A stretch of DNA of 64,000 nucleotides, taken from assembly GCF_932294415.1 (NCBI RefSeq), contig NC_065542.1, forward strand, positions 51,945,406-52,009,405, written 5' to 3'. The notes beneath the pieces are model-generated. The model was given only the letters and a program-made list of their open reading frames with translations, searched no databases and was not told where the DNA came from. Shown here in pieces: positions 44,553-56,097 of the stretch. This DNA comes from Quercus robur (Eukaryota > Streptophyta > Magnoliopsida > Fagales > Fagaceae). The first letter of the stretch is position 1. Every line of letters starts with the position of its first letter. Both the position numbers and the translations under genes were made by a program.

Positions 44553-46060
44553 GGATTCTAGCGTAATTCACTTGACCACTTATGACCAAATTGTAGGTAA
44601 ACTTCACAATAGAGGAAAAGCGAGGGGGACGCGTTACGCGTAAAGAATTGTACCACTATTAATTTCCCTTTATTTTATATATATATATAATTATTTTTGA
44701 TAGGTATGACAAAATTTCAAACTCTAGCATTCGCTTTATGGTGATAGCTTGTTATGATTAGGGTAAGACATCAATTGGTTTTGGTGTAGGCGGAGTTTGA
44801 ACTTTAAATTTCTTATTATGACAAGACACTTTACTGAAATTTATACTCTCCTTTATAAAAAGAACCAGACTTTGAATTTCTCCTCCCATTATTGTAATTA
44901 ACTTATAATCCTATGCATATGCATTGATATACTTAAAAGATATACATTAAGATATATAATATAATTCTTACATATATAATTTAAACATTATTGATGGTCA
45001 TTCTTATATTTTTTTTTTAACTCTTTAAAAAGTCTTGTAAGAATATTATTAGGTAGAAAATGTAAATTGTCTTTTAAAAAAAATTATGTTTATTAATTTT
45101 AGGCTCTTTGATTTTTGTACGCAATAACTCACTTGGATAAATATTTATGATGTGCTCCCACATTTGACTTCAAAATTGAGAAATAATTTCTCTCTAAAAA
45201 TATATAATTTAGGATACAATATTTTAAGACATCTCAAAATGGAATAGAGGACAAACAAAGTTGGACGAATGGAATATGTAACAAGTAGACGAGTTAATTC
45301 TCAAGGAATTTATTTTAAGGTCCTTGGAAAGTTTTCATGGAAAAGTATAGCAATGATCGCTTAGCTAATGGTCAATTGCTTGACTTCTTAAGTTAAAAGA
45401 TCAAAAGCCGCAACGCGTGGTTGCGTTAAAATAAGAAAACCAGTTTTTGCAAGTAACTTGCAAGGATGGTATAATTGCTTGTTCCCAAAGAAACTCGTAA
45501 ATTTAAAATTTTATGTTCAAACTTCAAAGTTTAAATCACATCTTTTAAAATTACTACAATTCATTCAAAAATCAAATCTTGCTTATGCTATTAAACCTTC
45601 ACTCGTGACCTCAAACAAACGCATCATGCATGGTTTGTCCTTATATTACTAAATAGATCTTGACTTCTGCGTGGAAAATGCTCATTCTTGATAGAATTTA
45701 TGTGTTTACAAAACTTCCAAAGGAAATTTCTATAATATCCACAATAAATAAATATATTTATTTATTTATTTTGGGATAATGGTACATCTATTAATAATAG
45801 GAATCACATATGATTCTAATTTTGTCACTTTCGTTGATAACTCATGGACACATTAAACAGTGACTTGACAATTTTTTATTTGCGCACATTAAATTTTGAT
45901 GGGCTTAAATAAAACATTTCTACATCAAATTTGATGATATGTTACATCAAATCTGATGATAGATTCTTTCTCAAAAAAAAAAAAAAAAAAAAAAAAATCT
46001 GATGATAGGTTCCATTAGGTCGTATGTTAACAATATTCAAAAATTTTGTTATTTCATAGA

Positions 46061-46292
46061 CATATAATAATAGAGTTACACATTACATTAACTTTTTCAT
46101 ATTTATTATTATATAGTAACTTATGTCAAATTGAATAATAACTCCATGATGGATTCTTAAAAAAAATAATTAAAAAAAAAAAGAAAAAATCACCATGGGT
46201 ATGGTAGCCTTAAAAACAATTTAGAGGTAGCATAGAAGAATCTTACTCTGAGTTTCTGACACTAATCTTTGGAGGTAAAGAAGAATCCTATA

Positions 46293-46323
<31 letters not shown>

Positions 46324-46530
46324 TTTTTCTTTTTAGTTTTTTTTTTTCGTTTTATACATATAATAATAGTCACACATGACATTAATTAAGTTTGAAACTT
46401 ATGTCAAATTGAATAATAACTCCATATAATGGATTCCAAAACAAATAATAAAAAAGCCTCCATGTGGGACCATGAGTATGTGGTAGCTAGCTAGCCTTAA
46501 AAACATTAGAGGTAGCATAGAAGAATCCTA
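46061..46530. repeat. Diverged segmental tandem duplication
   Basis: 46061-46245 and 46356-46530 share CATATAATAATAG, TTATGTCAAATTGAATAATA and AGGTAGCATAGAAGAATC in the same order, with indels of up to about 15 bp. The spacer is a TA run and a T tract. Confidence 0.75.
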
Positions 46531-46852
46531 TATTCAGGCGCTACTCTTGGAAGTGAGTGAGAAGGTTATTGAAATTAATCATGATACTCTGGACTAAAAT
46601 ATCATATTAGGGTCAGTCCATCAATAGTAATTTCTTTAAAATAATGTGGGTTAGCTGGATTTTTGGATCTAATAATCAGAGATGCAGATGTAACTCCTCG
46701 TGAAATATTTGACGATTTCTCTTATCCAATATTTTTAATGTAATTTGATTAGGTATTACCCGCATTAAAAAGATAAGAAATGAAATCTGCCATGTGAAGG
46801 TTCATTTGTTATTAATGAAGTTTTGGTTAGGTATTAATATACATCGGCATAA

Positions 46853-46885
<33 letters not shown>

Positions 46886-47956
46886 GCTACTAGTCAAAGC
46901 CCATTGATTCAATTTACTTGTATCAGCTGGCTTTGAATCAAATGATAGAATATGATAATTAATCCTTATGCTTAATATGTTATAAACAACTCTTTTCCTT
47001 ATTTTTCCTCAAAAAAAAAAAAAAAAAAAACTATTTTCCTTATCAATTATCAAGTTAAAATCTGTATCTTATTTAGCCCAAAATAAGAACACACAAAATA
47101 AAAGGAAAAAAAAAAAAAAAAGAAGCTAAAATCTGCAGGATCTTGATTTCAAGATGTTATACTTGACACTTCTAACTAAGGACCAGTCTATCACTACACA
47201 TTCAGCATGAATGTTATATAATGCTCTTTTGGTGACTTGTTATAGTAGGTTGACTACTGAGAAATACGTACCCACTAAAAAAAAGGGAATCGTAGAATTT
47301 CTGGAAATTAGAATATTGAAGAATCAATATAGTTCTTTTTTAAAAAGAATAATAGGATCCATTATATATCCCAATTTCTAAGTAAAGACTTTGATAAAGA
47401 AATATGTAACCAAGGTTTCTTAATTTGCATCCTAATAAAATTTTATGTGTGGATTCTAATTAGGCCAATTGATAATATCTCTTATGGTCTCATAAAGTAT
47501 CAAGATTTGAATCTTGTATACATTAAAAATCGATTAATAATTAGCATCTTTGTCTAATGATAAAAATCAATAATCATAAAGTCAATGTCATATGTTCAAA
47601 TCATATTGTATCTATAAAAATATAAATTAAAAAAAAATTAAAAAATTATATAGAGAAGTCACTATTCTCTTTGTCTTTGGTTGGTGGAGTCAATAGAATG
47701 GAATGCTCTCATGTTAATAGAAAGATAAAATTGACAAGACATCCAAAAACATAAGACTTAGCCTTACAAGTTACAAGTTGCTTATAATATTTTATCTTCA
47801 ATGTTTAATTAATCGACCACTTACCATTAATTACAATTGAATAGTGTTGCCATGGTTTTTGTTTACGTATGAAAGGGTGACTCAGAAATTTCTGATATGT
47901 GAGGACAACAACTACCTCTAAACGGACAATCTCAAAGAAACATTCAACGGTCTTAG

Positions 47957-47966
47957 TATATATAAA
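47957..47966 (+). promoter_or_regulatory. TATA box of the 149-residue protein gene
   Basis: TATATATAAA about 126 bp before the ATG at 48092, followed by a C/T-rich leader. Confidence 0.55.
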
Positions 47967-48091
47967 CTAGTTCTACATAGAATAACATCATTTTTACCAA
48001 CTTGCACTCTTTGAATGTTTTATAACATATTATACAAAATTCTTAGCCTTCCTCCTCGAGTCTTGCTGTTCTTCTCTTCCTCTCAAACCAA

Positions 48092-48541
48092 ATGGTGGTT
48101 TTCATTCTGAAATTCATTTTCTTGGCCATAAGCACCTTATCAAATTTGATTACTAAATTGTTCTTCAGTTCAATCGCCAACCTTATCATATTATTGATTC
48201 ATGCGTTCAAAGTACCCGGCGAAGCGCTCCAAGGCGGGCTAGAACAAGTCGGGGAGGCTCTCAAGGGATGCTTGGAATATGTCTTAGAGCTTCTTATAGA
48301 AGTAATAAAGACTATCATCTCTACTGTGTTTGATGCTCTTATAAATGGTGCCACAGGCTCTGCTGCTGTTGCTGGCTCGGCAATTGGAGGTCTTGTGGAG
48401 AAAACAAGGACTTCTTTTGAAGGGTTGCTCAATGATTTTCCAGAGATTATGGAGAACTTCACAGAGATGGTATCAACCGTGGTAACAGATTTGTGGAATA
48501 ATTACAAGGATGCTTTAGGATATGTAACTGAGAATGCTTGA
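48092..48541 (+). CDS. Unrecognised 149-residue hydrophobic/amphipathic protein
   Basis: Single exon with a good ATG context (AACCAAATGG) and an upstream TATA box. The N-terminus (about residues 1-40) is strongly hydrophobic, with VFILKFIFLAISTLSNLI and IANLIILLIHAF, fitting a signal anchor or one to two membrane segments. The remainder is a run of amphipathic helices with small residues: GEALQGGLEQVGEALKGCLE, LLIEVIKTIISTVFDAL, a Gly/Ala-rich segment (NGATGSAAVAGSAIGGL) and an acidic C-terminal part ending DALGYVTENA. The frame is well above chance length for this AT-rich setting and of GC content unlike its flanks, supporting a real gene. I do not recognise the family and assign no function. 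It is likely a small plant membrane-associated protein. Confidence 0.7.
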   Translation: MVVFILKFIFLAISTLSNLITKLFFSSIANLIILLIHAFKVPGEALQGGLEQVGEALKGCLEYVLELLIEVIKTIISTVFDALINGATGSAAVAGSAIGGLVEKTRTSFEGLLNDFPEIMENFTEMVSTVVTDLWNNYKDALGYVTENA

Positions 48542-48699
48542 CCTTTGTTTTTTTTAGAATGAGAAAGCTTGATTTTGTGTAAATAATGTGAAGGATTAAT
48601 GTTCCTTTTTTTTGTGTGTGGTCAATATATATACTAACAGTTTTGTCCAAGATTAAACTCATAATATTTGTCCATTAATTTTGAGCACAAGTTCTTAAA

Positions 48700-50535
48700 T
48701 TCGAGCACTCCAAACTCATAAAAGCTCAGGAAGATTTGTGAAAGAAAAAAACATGGAAGAGCCAGCTATTAATTAAATAGTAAAAGAATAACTAGTATCT
48801 CTGATTTCTTGTAATATTTTTGCAACTCATTAACCTTTTCCTGTACTTTTGCATGTTGTTCTTGGGACAAAGGAATAGAGACTTTACGACTAAGTAAAGC
48901 CTGAGACTTGGTGTTCCATTATTTTGGGCTAGATGTTTCTTTTACTTGAAGCAAAATGCTAAAAGTTCTGATATAAAATGTTATTATCCAATCAATATAC
49001 ATATGTAGGTCTCACTTTTAACTGTTGAATTATTTTATTTTATTTTATATTTTGTGATTAGTAATAATATGTAATAAAATTTATAGTATTTCTAATTAAC
49101 ATTACTCTTTCTTGAATTCTGTCTGCCTTTTCGTCGGGCAAGGAAACTCGAACACCCAGATCTAAGTACCATAATCTTGGTTGTGGTGATCAGGAAGTGT
49201 TTGTGATTGATTTCTTTGTTCTGTAAAGTTCGTTCTCAAATTTATTGAAGGAAGATGCGAAAAAGTATTTAGAAAAATGTAAAGAGTGCACACATAAACT
49301 ATAATAAGACTCTAAAAAAAATAAAAATAAAAAATTTCAACAATGAATATACAAGGGTTCGTTACGATGACTTCTTCCAAGGATCTAGAATCCTTGACAA
49401 GTTGTTACAATGCAATCAAGAGGTTATTAAAAAAAAAAAAAAAATTGTACAATTTTTGCTTCAATTCGCTGGGTGTGATTAGCGTAAAAAAAAGTTGTGG
49501 GTTAATGTAAAAAGAGTAAGTCTAGGACCATAAATATTTTCACAACTTTATCACATGACGACTCGTGAATGGTGGAAATAAAATAATAGATTTATGTCGG
49601 TCCATGATTTCACCATTCATGAGTAGTCACGTAGTAAAGTTGTGACAAAATTGTGAAAATTTTTTTGACATTAGACTTACTAATGTGAAAATAACAAATA
49701 ACCAATCAGAGTATGCTATATAAGAAAATTGTGACAGGTGAATTTTTTTTTTTTTTTTTTAGGACAGATGAATTTGTTGGTCAACATAAAATCACTCGGT
49801 TATAAAATCAGACTTTATAGTTTATACTATGGATAGCTGTCATTCATAATTACTCTGATTCGGCATCTTAGGAATAGGAAAGTTCCGAAGGGGTTCGTTC
49901 ATAACTACTAAGAAATAACAAATGATGACACAAATTTGCACGACCAAGAAGAAACAAAAAAATATGTGCCTTAAACAATCGGACAGCTAGGTTCACAGTT
50001 TTTTCTTCTGACTCGTCCAAAAGAAAAATCCCAACAATAATATTGTTTTGTACTTATAAAATTGCATGCATACATACAAACAATAAAAGTCAACTCGATA
50101 TCTTCTTTATGAAGCAAAATACATTTGTGGTGCATGATATTAGGAAGCAGTAGCAATTCGTATGTTCCTTAAAAAAATACAAATTTTTTTTTTGCTGGCA
50201 GTCCATTTCCAATCAATGGCATACACGTTAGCAGAATTCCTGTATGAAAGAAAAATAAAAATTTTGAAGGATAAATAAAATATAGGTGGGTCCAATTGGA
50301 TTCTCAAACCTATAAACATATTTATTTATTTATTTATTGGGGTTAAATGGTGTGTTTATATGTTTTTTTTTTGGAGAAAATATATGTTATATTAAGATGT
50401 TAATTAAAGTTTATTCTTTATTTTTGTTTGGGATAAATGTGAAAACCCTTTTTTTTTCCTCTTACTTCTATTGTGTTCATATTTACTTTTCACATATTCA
50501 TATTCATAACCTCTTGTATAGTATATGTCCATATT

Positions 50536-50577
<42 letters not shown>

Positions 50578-52350
50578 CCACAAGTGATTAGATGGACATT
50601 TGAACTCAAGTTATCTTCTTAAGATGAACTGCACAATGTCACTAACATGTTGAGGAATAAGTATTACAAGAAAAATATTGACCTGTCAAATCAAGGCACA
50701 TTCGACACATTGTAATGATGTTTACATGAGAATAAGAATAAGTATTACAAGAAATTGCAATGAAGAACTATTACTATTTATTATTTGGTAATAACGTAAG
50801 AATGAAATTTTGAATCTTCATTCCAAATTTTGTTATAGCATGATAAGATGGTAGAATGAAATCATACTTAAATAAAATAAAAAAAATTTCTAAAATACTT
50901 TTTTTTATACCTTTTGTAGGTTTAGCTTAGCATCATATTATGCATGAATTAAATAATTTTTTATAATTAGTATTATTGTCCATTATTCAAAGTAAATTTC
51001 CGAATAAGTATTAATAAGAATAAAACCTTCAATGAATGTTAAAGCCTAAATTCACATACTTAAATATCACGATGTCATGTAAAAAAAGTTTGGAATTAAA
51101 AAGTTGTAATTCATGTTTGCTAAAAAATTAATATAATCCAGCCTTATTAAAAAATAAGAAGAAGAAAAAGAATGAGGCCAAAGATTGTTATGTTTTTGTA
51201 AACTTGGTATAACAAAACTAGAATAATAAAATAAAAAATAAAAAGTCATTGAAATCAACGCAATCATTGAAACTATGGTACGTGAGAGAGAGAGAGAGAG
51301 AGGCTACCACCAATGGGGCTTTTAGATAGCTTTTCAGAGGTATTATTAGTATTATATAGGTTAGAGAGGGTAGTGGGGCGAGGGGGAGGGGGTAAAACTT
51401 AGAACAAACATAAATAAATCTATATATGACATGGGCATACATAGATACATACACATTGTATACGTATACGCATTATATAAACTAGTATGTGGCCTATGCT
51501 AACGCACGGAAACATTCAACAATAGTGATGATAAGGTGATATTGCCCAGGCAAGTGAGATAATCATCTTGGCTTTTATGCTGAGTGTTATTATGCCTAGC
51601 ACCCAAATTAAAAAAGTTAAAATGGACACTTGACTCGAGATTAAACTACAATTAGAAACTAATTTGAATAATATACTTTCAACTAATATTTATATTAGTT
51701 TCATTGATAAGATTCATTGAGAAAAAAGAAAGGAAATTAGCACTATGTTTGCAAGTTGGAGAGAGAGAGACAGAAACAATATGGTTGTAACGTTGTTTGT
51801 GTTTAGGGACGAAGTTGAACAGTTTTGAAATGTTTTGGACCTAATTGGTATTAGCCCAAATCTCAAGTAGGTTAATGAAATTTACCCAAAAAAAAATGTT
51901 ATACATCTTATATCATTTATTGAGTCCTGCATTAATAGTCTCTAAAGTCATAGACTCATAGATGTATAAGTTAGATGTGGAGGAATAGTAGTCTGTAAAG
52001 TCATAGACTCATAAATGCATAAGTTAGATAAAGGACAGTATCAAGCTAACAATAAATAATAACTATATACTTACCTAAATGTCTAGTGGTGTATTGCTGA
52101 AGCTATTTAAGCGAATAAAATATTATATAATTTGTAAAAAGTAATTGGTATGAGTTTTGCTTCCTTCTATTCTATCTTCTAGTAAGCTAAAATAACATGC
52201 CCTTTACCATCCATATAGAAGACATGTCATGTAGATATAAAAGAGTAATGCCAAGGAGGTGGCAAATTGGAATTTGCGTAGTCAAGAATATTTAAGTGAG
52301 TGAGATAGTTATTTCCGTTTTTATGTTAATATTATAATAGTCACTTGGCA

Positions 52351-52385
<35 letters not shown>

Positions 52386-52874
52386 CTCTTGGTGTAAAAT
52401 TATATGATTAGATATATGATTGTGTTTTTTTACGGTTCATTTATATTGGATTCCTCTTCTTTTGCATTGAATGACTCACTTGAAACAAAAATTTAAAAAC
52501 TTAAATGAGACACATGTATGGGAATGAACCTTAAAAGAGCAAAATGTTTGGCAAATTTATTTTTTAAGATGTCTATGAATGTTTTGCTAGTGTAACTTTC
52601 AAATTTGTAAGAAGATTTAAACAATTCTTTATTTCTTCTTCTTCTTTGTTTGCAAATTAGGATTACTATTTCAAAAATTCCTAACAAATAAATGGAAAAT
52701 ATCAATTAAACAAAAATTTAAACATTAGGATTCCATTCCCTAATATATCCTCAATAATCTTCCATGCAACCTTACTCCCTTCTCTTGAACAGTGGACCTC
52801 ATCCCTTGTGTCAGCTTCAAAGTTCTGAACATCAAACTTAAATATCACGTATGTTCCATCAAAACACAGTTAAC
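48700..52874. other. AT-rich intergenic DNA
   Basis: No gene supported. Contains a (TA)n run at 50537-50575, GA runs near 51284-51302, a fold-back at 49515-49681 and several A/T homopolymers. ORFs here are short, AT-driven and without domains. Confidence 0.55.
49515..49681. mobile_element. Fold-back MITE, 167 bp
   Basis: Ends AGTAAGTCTA / TAGACTTACT are inverted. The arms continue with ATTTTCACAACTTTATCAC and TCGTGAATGGTG against CACCATTCATGAGTAGTCAC and AAAGTTGTGACAAAATTGTG. The whole element can fold into one imperfect hairpin. TSD unclear. Confidence 0.7.
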
Positions 52875-53545
52875 TGTGGGGCCTGAAATTTGGAATCCCG
52901 GCCCACTTCACATTAATGGCCCAAAGCCCAAGCCGAGGAGGTATGAGGAGAACCCCTTGATGGCTCAATAATATAGCCGAGGACAACCTCACGCTCAACG
53001 CCTCACAAAACGCCTGAAGAAAAGGACAAACTCAGTACAAGAGCAGTACAAGCTAGAAAGCTGCCAACACCATAACGTAGAGCCCAGCACCTGACAAACC
53101 CATACCCCATACCATGCTATCCAGCTTTTCCCAACCACTCTGACGTGAAGATTGATAGGACGAGTAACTGCCCCAAACAAGGAGAAACTGACACGTAGAT
53201 GAAGAAGGGAAATCGAATACTAGTATAAAAGGGAAAAAAGGAGGAGAAAGAGAGGAGGGGGGGAAGGCCCCTGGAGAAAGAAGGAAGAAAAAGGAGGAAT
53301 GGTGAAAATGTAATGCTCCTCGGACTAATTCCGAGGAGTCAAACTTTTCAAACTACATTAATGCAAGGCTCTGCTATACAGTCCAAACTCATCTTTATAT
53401 GATCGCTCATGAAACCAGGACCATACCGAAACCCAGCGCCCAAAGGCAGGCCTTTCCAAACCCACTCTCTACAAATCATATTGTTCGGGCCCTTTACACA
53501 CGAGCCCAACGTCATCCTTGGGTCGTTAAAAATCGTGTCCCTACA
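52875..53545 (+). repeat. E3 5' LTR (671 bp)
   Basis: TGTGGGGCCTGAAATTTGG...GTGTCCCTACA. A TATA box TATAAAAG lies at 53224-53231. A CTCCTCGGACTAATTCCGAG palindrome-like block follows near 53316. Confidence 0.95.
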
Positions 53546-53802
53546 ATTGGCGCCGTCTGTGGGAAGGCTTGCGCGTTGGCCCAGGTGTCGGTGGAGTAAA
53601 CTCTTTAGCAAGTAGAGGTTCGCGGGGTTTCCTCCATCTCCGACGACATGCAGTTGTTGCTCCGACATAAACTTCTGCTAGGGGCTACGCCCTGCAGTGC
53701 CAACGGCGCGGGCAGCTCTAGGGGCTTCCGGCCTCAAGCCGACTCTCCCCGCCATGGTCTAGGGGCTGACCTTCGAAAAACAAATAAATACAGAGAAAAA
53801 AC

Positions 53803-54530
53803 TACTCAAAAGAAAAATTACAAGTTTTGGACAGAACCAAGGCCTTGCATGGTCCTCGGACTCAAGCCTATGGGGAAACCAAGTACTCAAAAGAAAAATT
53901 ACAAGTTTTGGACAGAACCAAGGCCTTGCATGGTCCTCGAACTCAAGCCTATGGGGAAACCAAGTACTCAAAAGAAAAATTACAAGTTTTGGACAGAACC
54001 AAGGCCTTGCATGGTCCTTGGACTCAAGCCTATGGGGAAACCAAGTACTCAAAGAAAAAACTACAAATTTTGGACAGAACCAAGGCCTTGCATGGTCCTC
54101 GGACTCAAGCCTATGGGGAAACCAAGTACTCAAAAGAAAACTCACAAGTTTTGGACAGAATCAAGGCCTTGCATAGTCCTCGGACTCAAGCCTATGGGGA
54201 AACCAAGTACTCAAAGAAAAAATTACAAGTTTTGGACAGAACCAAGGCCTTGCATGGTCCTCGGACTCAAGCCTATGGGGAAACCAAGTACTCAAAAGAA
54301 AAATTACAAGTTTTGGACAGAACCAAGGCCTTGCATGGTCCTCGGACTCAAGCCTATGGGGAAACCAAGTACACAGAAAAAATTACAAGTTTTGGACAGA
54401 ACCAAGGCCTTGCATGGTCCTCGGACTCAAGCCTATGGGGAAACCAAGTACTCAAAAGAAAAATTACAAGTTTTGGACAGAACCAAGGCCTTGCATGGTC
54501 CTCGGACTCAAGCCTATGGGGAAACCAAGT
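53803..54530. repeat. E3 tandem array, 81-bp unit, ~9 copies
   Basis: Units begin TACTCAAAAGAAAAATTACA at 53803, 53884, 53965 and so on. Each holds GGACAGAACCAAGGCCTTGC, ATGGTCCTCGGACTCAAGCC and TATGGGGAAACCAAG. Copies differ by few substitutions and by 1-3 base gaps. Because 81 is a multiple of three, frames stay open across much of the array, giving a 27-residue periodic translation (CMVLGLKPMGKPSTQ core). I consider that a by-product rather than a protein. Confidence 0.97.
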
Positions 54531-55030
54531 ACTTAGAAGAGACAATACGGGGATTGGACACAACCTGGACGTTATATGACCCTTAGAATCTACCCCGCGA
54601 AAGAGTTCTCCATTGATAAGTGGGCTAATCCCAAAGCTGCATGGATTCCCCAGCATACCCTCGGATCCTCGGTACCAGAGGAATTGGTACGATTGCAATA
54701 TAGTGTCATACGTTGTCAGAACGCAGTTAGAGTCCCTCACTGCTCGGTTACCCCCTCGGATGAATTATTTAGAGTTTATCGTTCTCGGACGGTCTCCTCG
54801 CACGTATTACGGAATATTCAGCTGTTATCTCGGTTAGTTTCCTGAGTTTAATTTACTGTGAATTATCGTTATTATGCCTGGTAATGTCGGTAAATTAGAA
54901 TTAGTCGGATTATGTTTCAAGGTTTCCTGCTCTAAGTATCATTGAAGAAAAACACATATGGAGCACACCCATTCACAAAGTAGTTATTGCAAAAAAGAAA
55001 AATATTCAAGACAAGTAAATAAATTCCTCT

Positions 55031-55036
55031 TTTATT
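55031..55036 (-). terminator. AATAAA polyadenylation signal of the E3 antisense unit
   Basis: TTTATT on the plus strand, AATAAA on the minus, in a context matching 41440-41480 of E4 (GCTGTACTATTTCTT upstream in both). Confidence 0.55.
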
Positions 55037-55253
55037 AAGACAAAGAAATAGTACAGCGTACAATGAAAAACTAGAATAAGCTTATATTAAAGCTAACTAC
55101 ATAAGCGAAAAGAAAGATACAAGAGAATAAAGAGAAAGCCGAGGAAGTAGTACAGAGGAGAGGTTGGATGCTGTTTCAAGACTTTGTTCAAGGAAAACCA
55201 TTCCTCAACACTTTTACATGCCTATAACTCAGGCAGCCAAAGAACCTAACTCG

Positions 55254-55379
55254 GGGCCTGCACCGTTGAAGAAAAGGCGTAGAGAGCCCGACTTCGGGCT
55301 AGCGGAGCTGAAAAAAAGGTGCAGGGAACCCAACTTGAGGCCAGCACCGTTGAAGAAAAGGTGCAGGCAGCCGGAAGTT
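55254..55379. repeat. 42-bp tandem triplicate in E3
   Basis: Three 42-bp units, each with a (G/A)GGCC-like start, (CC/GA)G(T/C)TGAAGAAAAGG or a variant, and a GAGCCCGA/GAACCCAA-like end. Not present in E4, so it arose within the E3 lineage. On the minus strand it lies in the C-terminal part of the antisense ORF. Confidence 0.8.
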
Positions 55380-55649
55380 GATAGGCCTCCACGGAACCAC
55401 GCCTGCGGTATCGCAGACGGCGCTGATGGCGGAAAACCTTTCTTCTGACACACCAAAAATCTGGTGTGACCAGAACCTGCTTCGGATTTTGACTGAAAGA
55501 GGGAAGGGTACCGTTCCCACCATATCCAAGCGGGAGGACACCTTAAACCTGTGCCTCCCCTGCCCCGACCACATCACTTTAAGTCTTGGAAGGGTCCGGT
55601 GCCTCTGTGGCGGGTGAAGTTCCTCCACCTCCACCCAAGCCTCAAACAT
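55299..55649 (-). CDS. E3 antisense ORF, conserved with E4
   Basis: 116 codons on the strand opposite to E3. The first ~75 residues match the E4 antisense frame (MFEA, HPP, PRLK, WSGQGR, KIRSR, SHQIFG). The rest runs through the 42-bp triplicate. An antisense TATA box (TATATAAG, complement of 55761-55768) lies about 110 bp upstream and AATAAA about 265 bp downstream of the stop. Together these look like a small transcription unit pointing toward the array, as the aORF does in E1 and E2. The protein is not recognised and has no visible domain. It could also be conserved only as DNA. Confidence 0.45.
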   Translation of the reverse strand: MFEAWVEVEELHPPQRHRTLPRLKVMWSGQGRHRFKVSSRLDMVGTVPFPLSVKIRSRFWSHQIFGVSEERFSAISAVCDTAGVVPWRPINFRLPAPFLQRCWPQVGFPAPFFQLR

Positions 55650-55760
55650 ATTGCACTAAGGGAGGACGACACTGGATGTGGGAACTGGTTATGGACAAAG
55701 GGTTATGATTCTGAAGAGAGCAGAAGGGTTTATATGCCAGGAGAACAACCACCTGTCCTA

Positions 55761-55768
55761 CTTATATA
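55761..55768 (-). promoter_or_regulatory. TATA-like box of the E3 antisense unit
   Basis: Minus-strand TATATAAG. E4 has TATAAGA at the matching position, and both are followed by a related GGACAGG or AGACAGG motif. Confidence 0.5.
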
Positions 55769-56097
55769 AAGGGTAAGGAGGTGTCATTTAATTTAATTTG
55801 AGCAGATTCCTAAGAAACGCTGCAGACAAGGCAGCTCTGGCACAATTTCCAACGCTATCCACCACCACAAGATTTAAAGGTCCTCGTGAAGGCGTGCCTC
55901 GAATACTGAAATGACAAAGGGCACTGCGCGGATGAAGAATAAAGTAATGCCTCTTAATTCGGCACATCTCCCATGCAAATGGAAGGACACAAGTAGCAGT
56001 AAAGCACGGAACTTGAACAAGTCACGAGGTGGGCTCAGTATCACCAAAACCCTCCTTCCCAACTAAAAAGTCGGGAAGCAGGATTTCGAGGGGCTAT

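Larger units (their letters stand above)
43073..47950. other. Intergenic DNA with repeats, no gene
   Basis: AT-rich DNA holding a GA/CT microsatellite (43383-43405), an LTR-like remnant, a minisatellite and a segmental duplication, listed separately. There are also TA runs at 46290-46316 and AAT repeats near 46852-46883. No open frame with a recognisable domain. Confidence 0.55.

Noticed and set aside
44302..44643. ORFs of about 100 codons on both strands
   Set aside because: Translations of the (TA)n(TG)n minisatellite (Tyr-Ile and Cys-Val runs); artefacts.
45458..45652. 64-codon ORF
   Set aside because: AT-rich chance frame with no promoter, domain or homologous copy in the window.
53648..54586. 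312-codon ORF as a host gene
   Set aside because: It is almost wholly an in-frame 81-bp tandem repeat inside E3, open also in other frames. No domain and no intron/exon signals.
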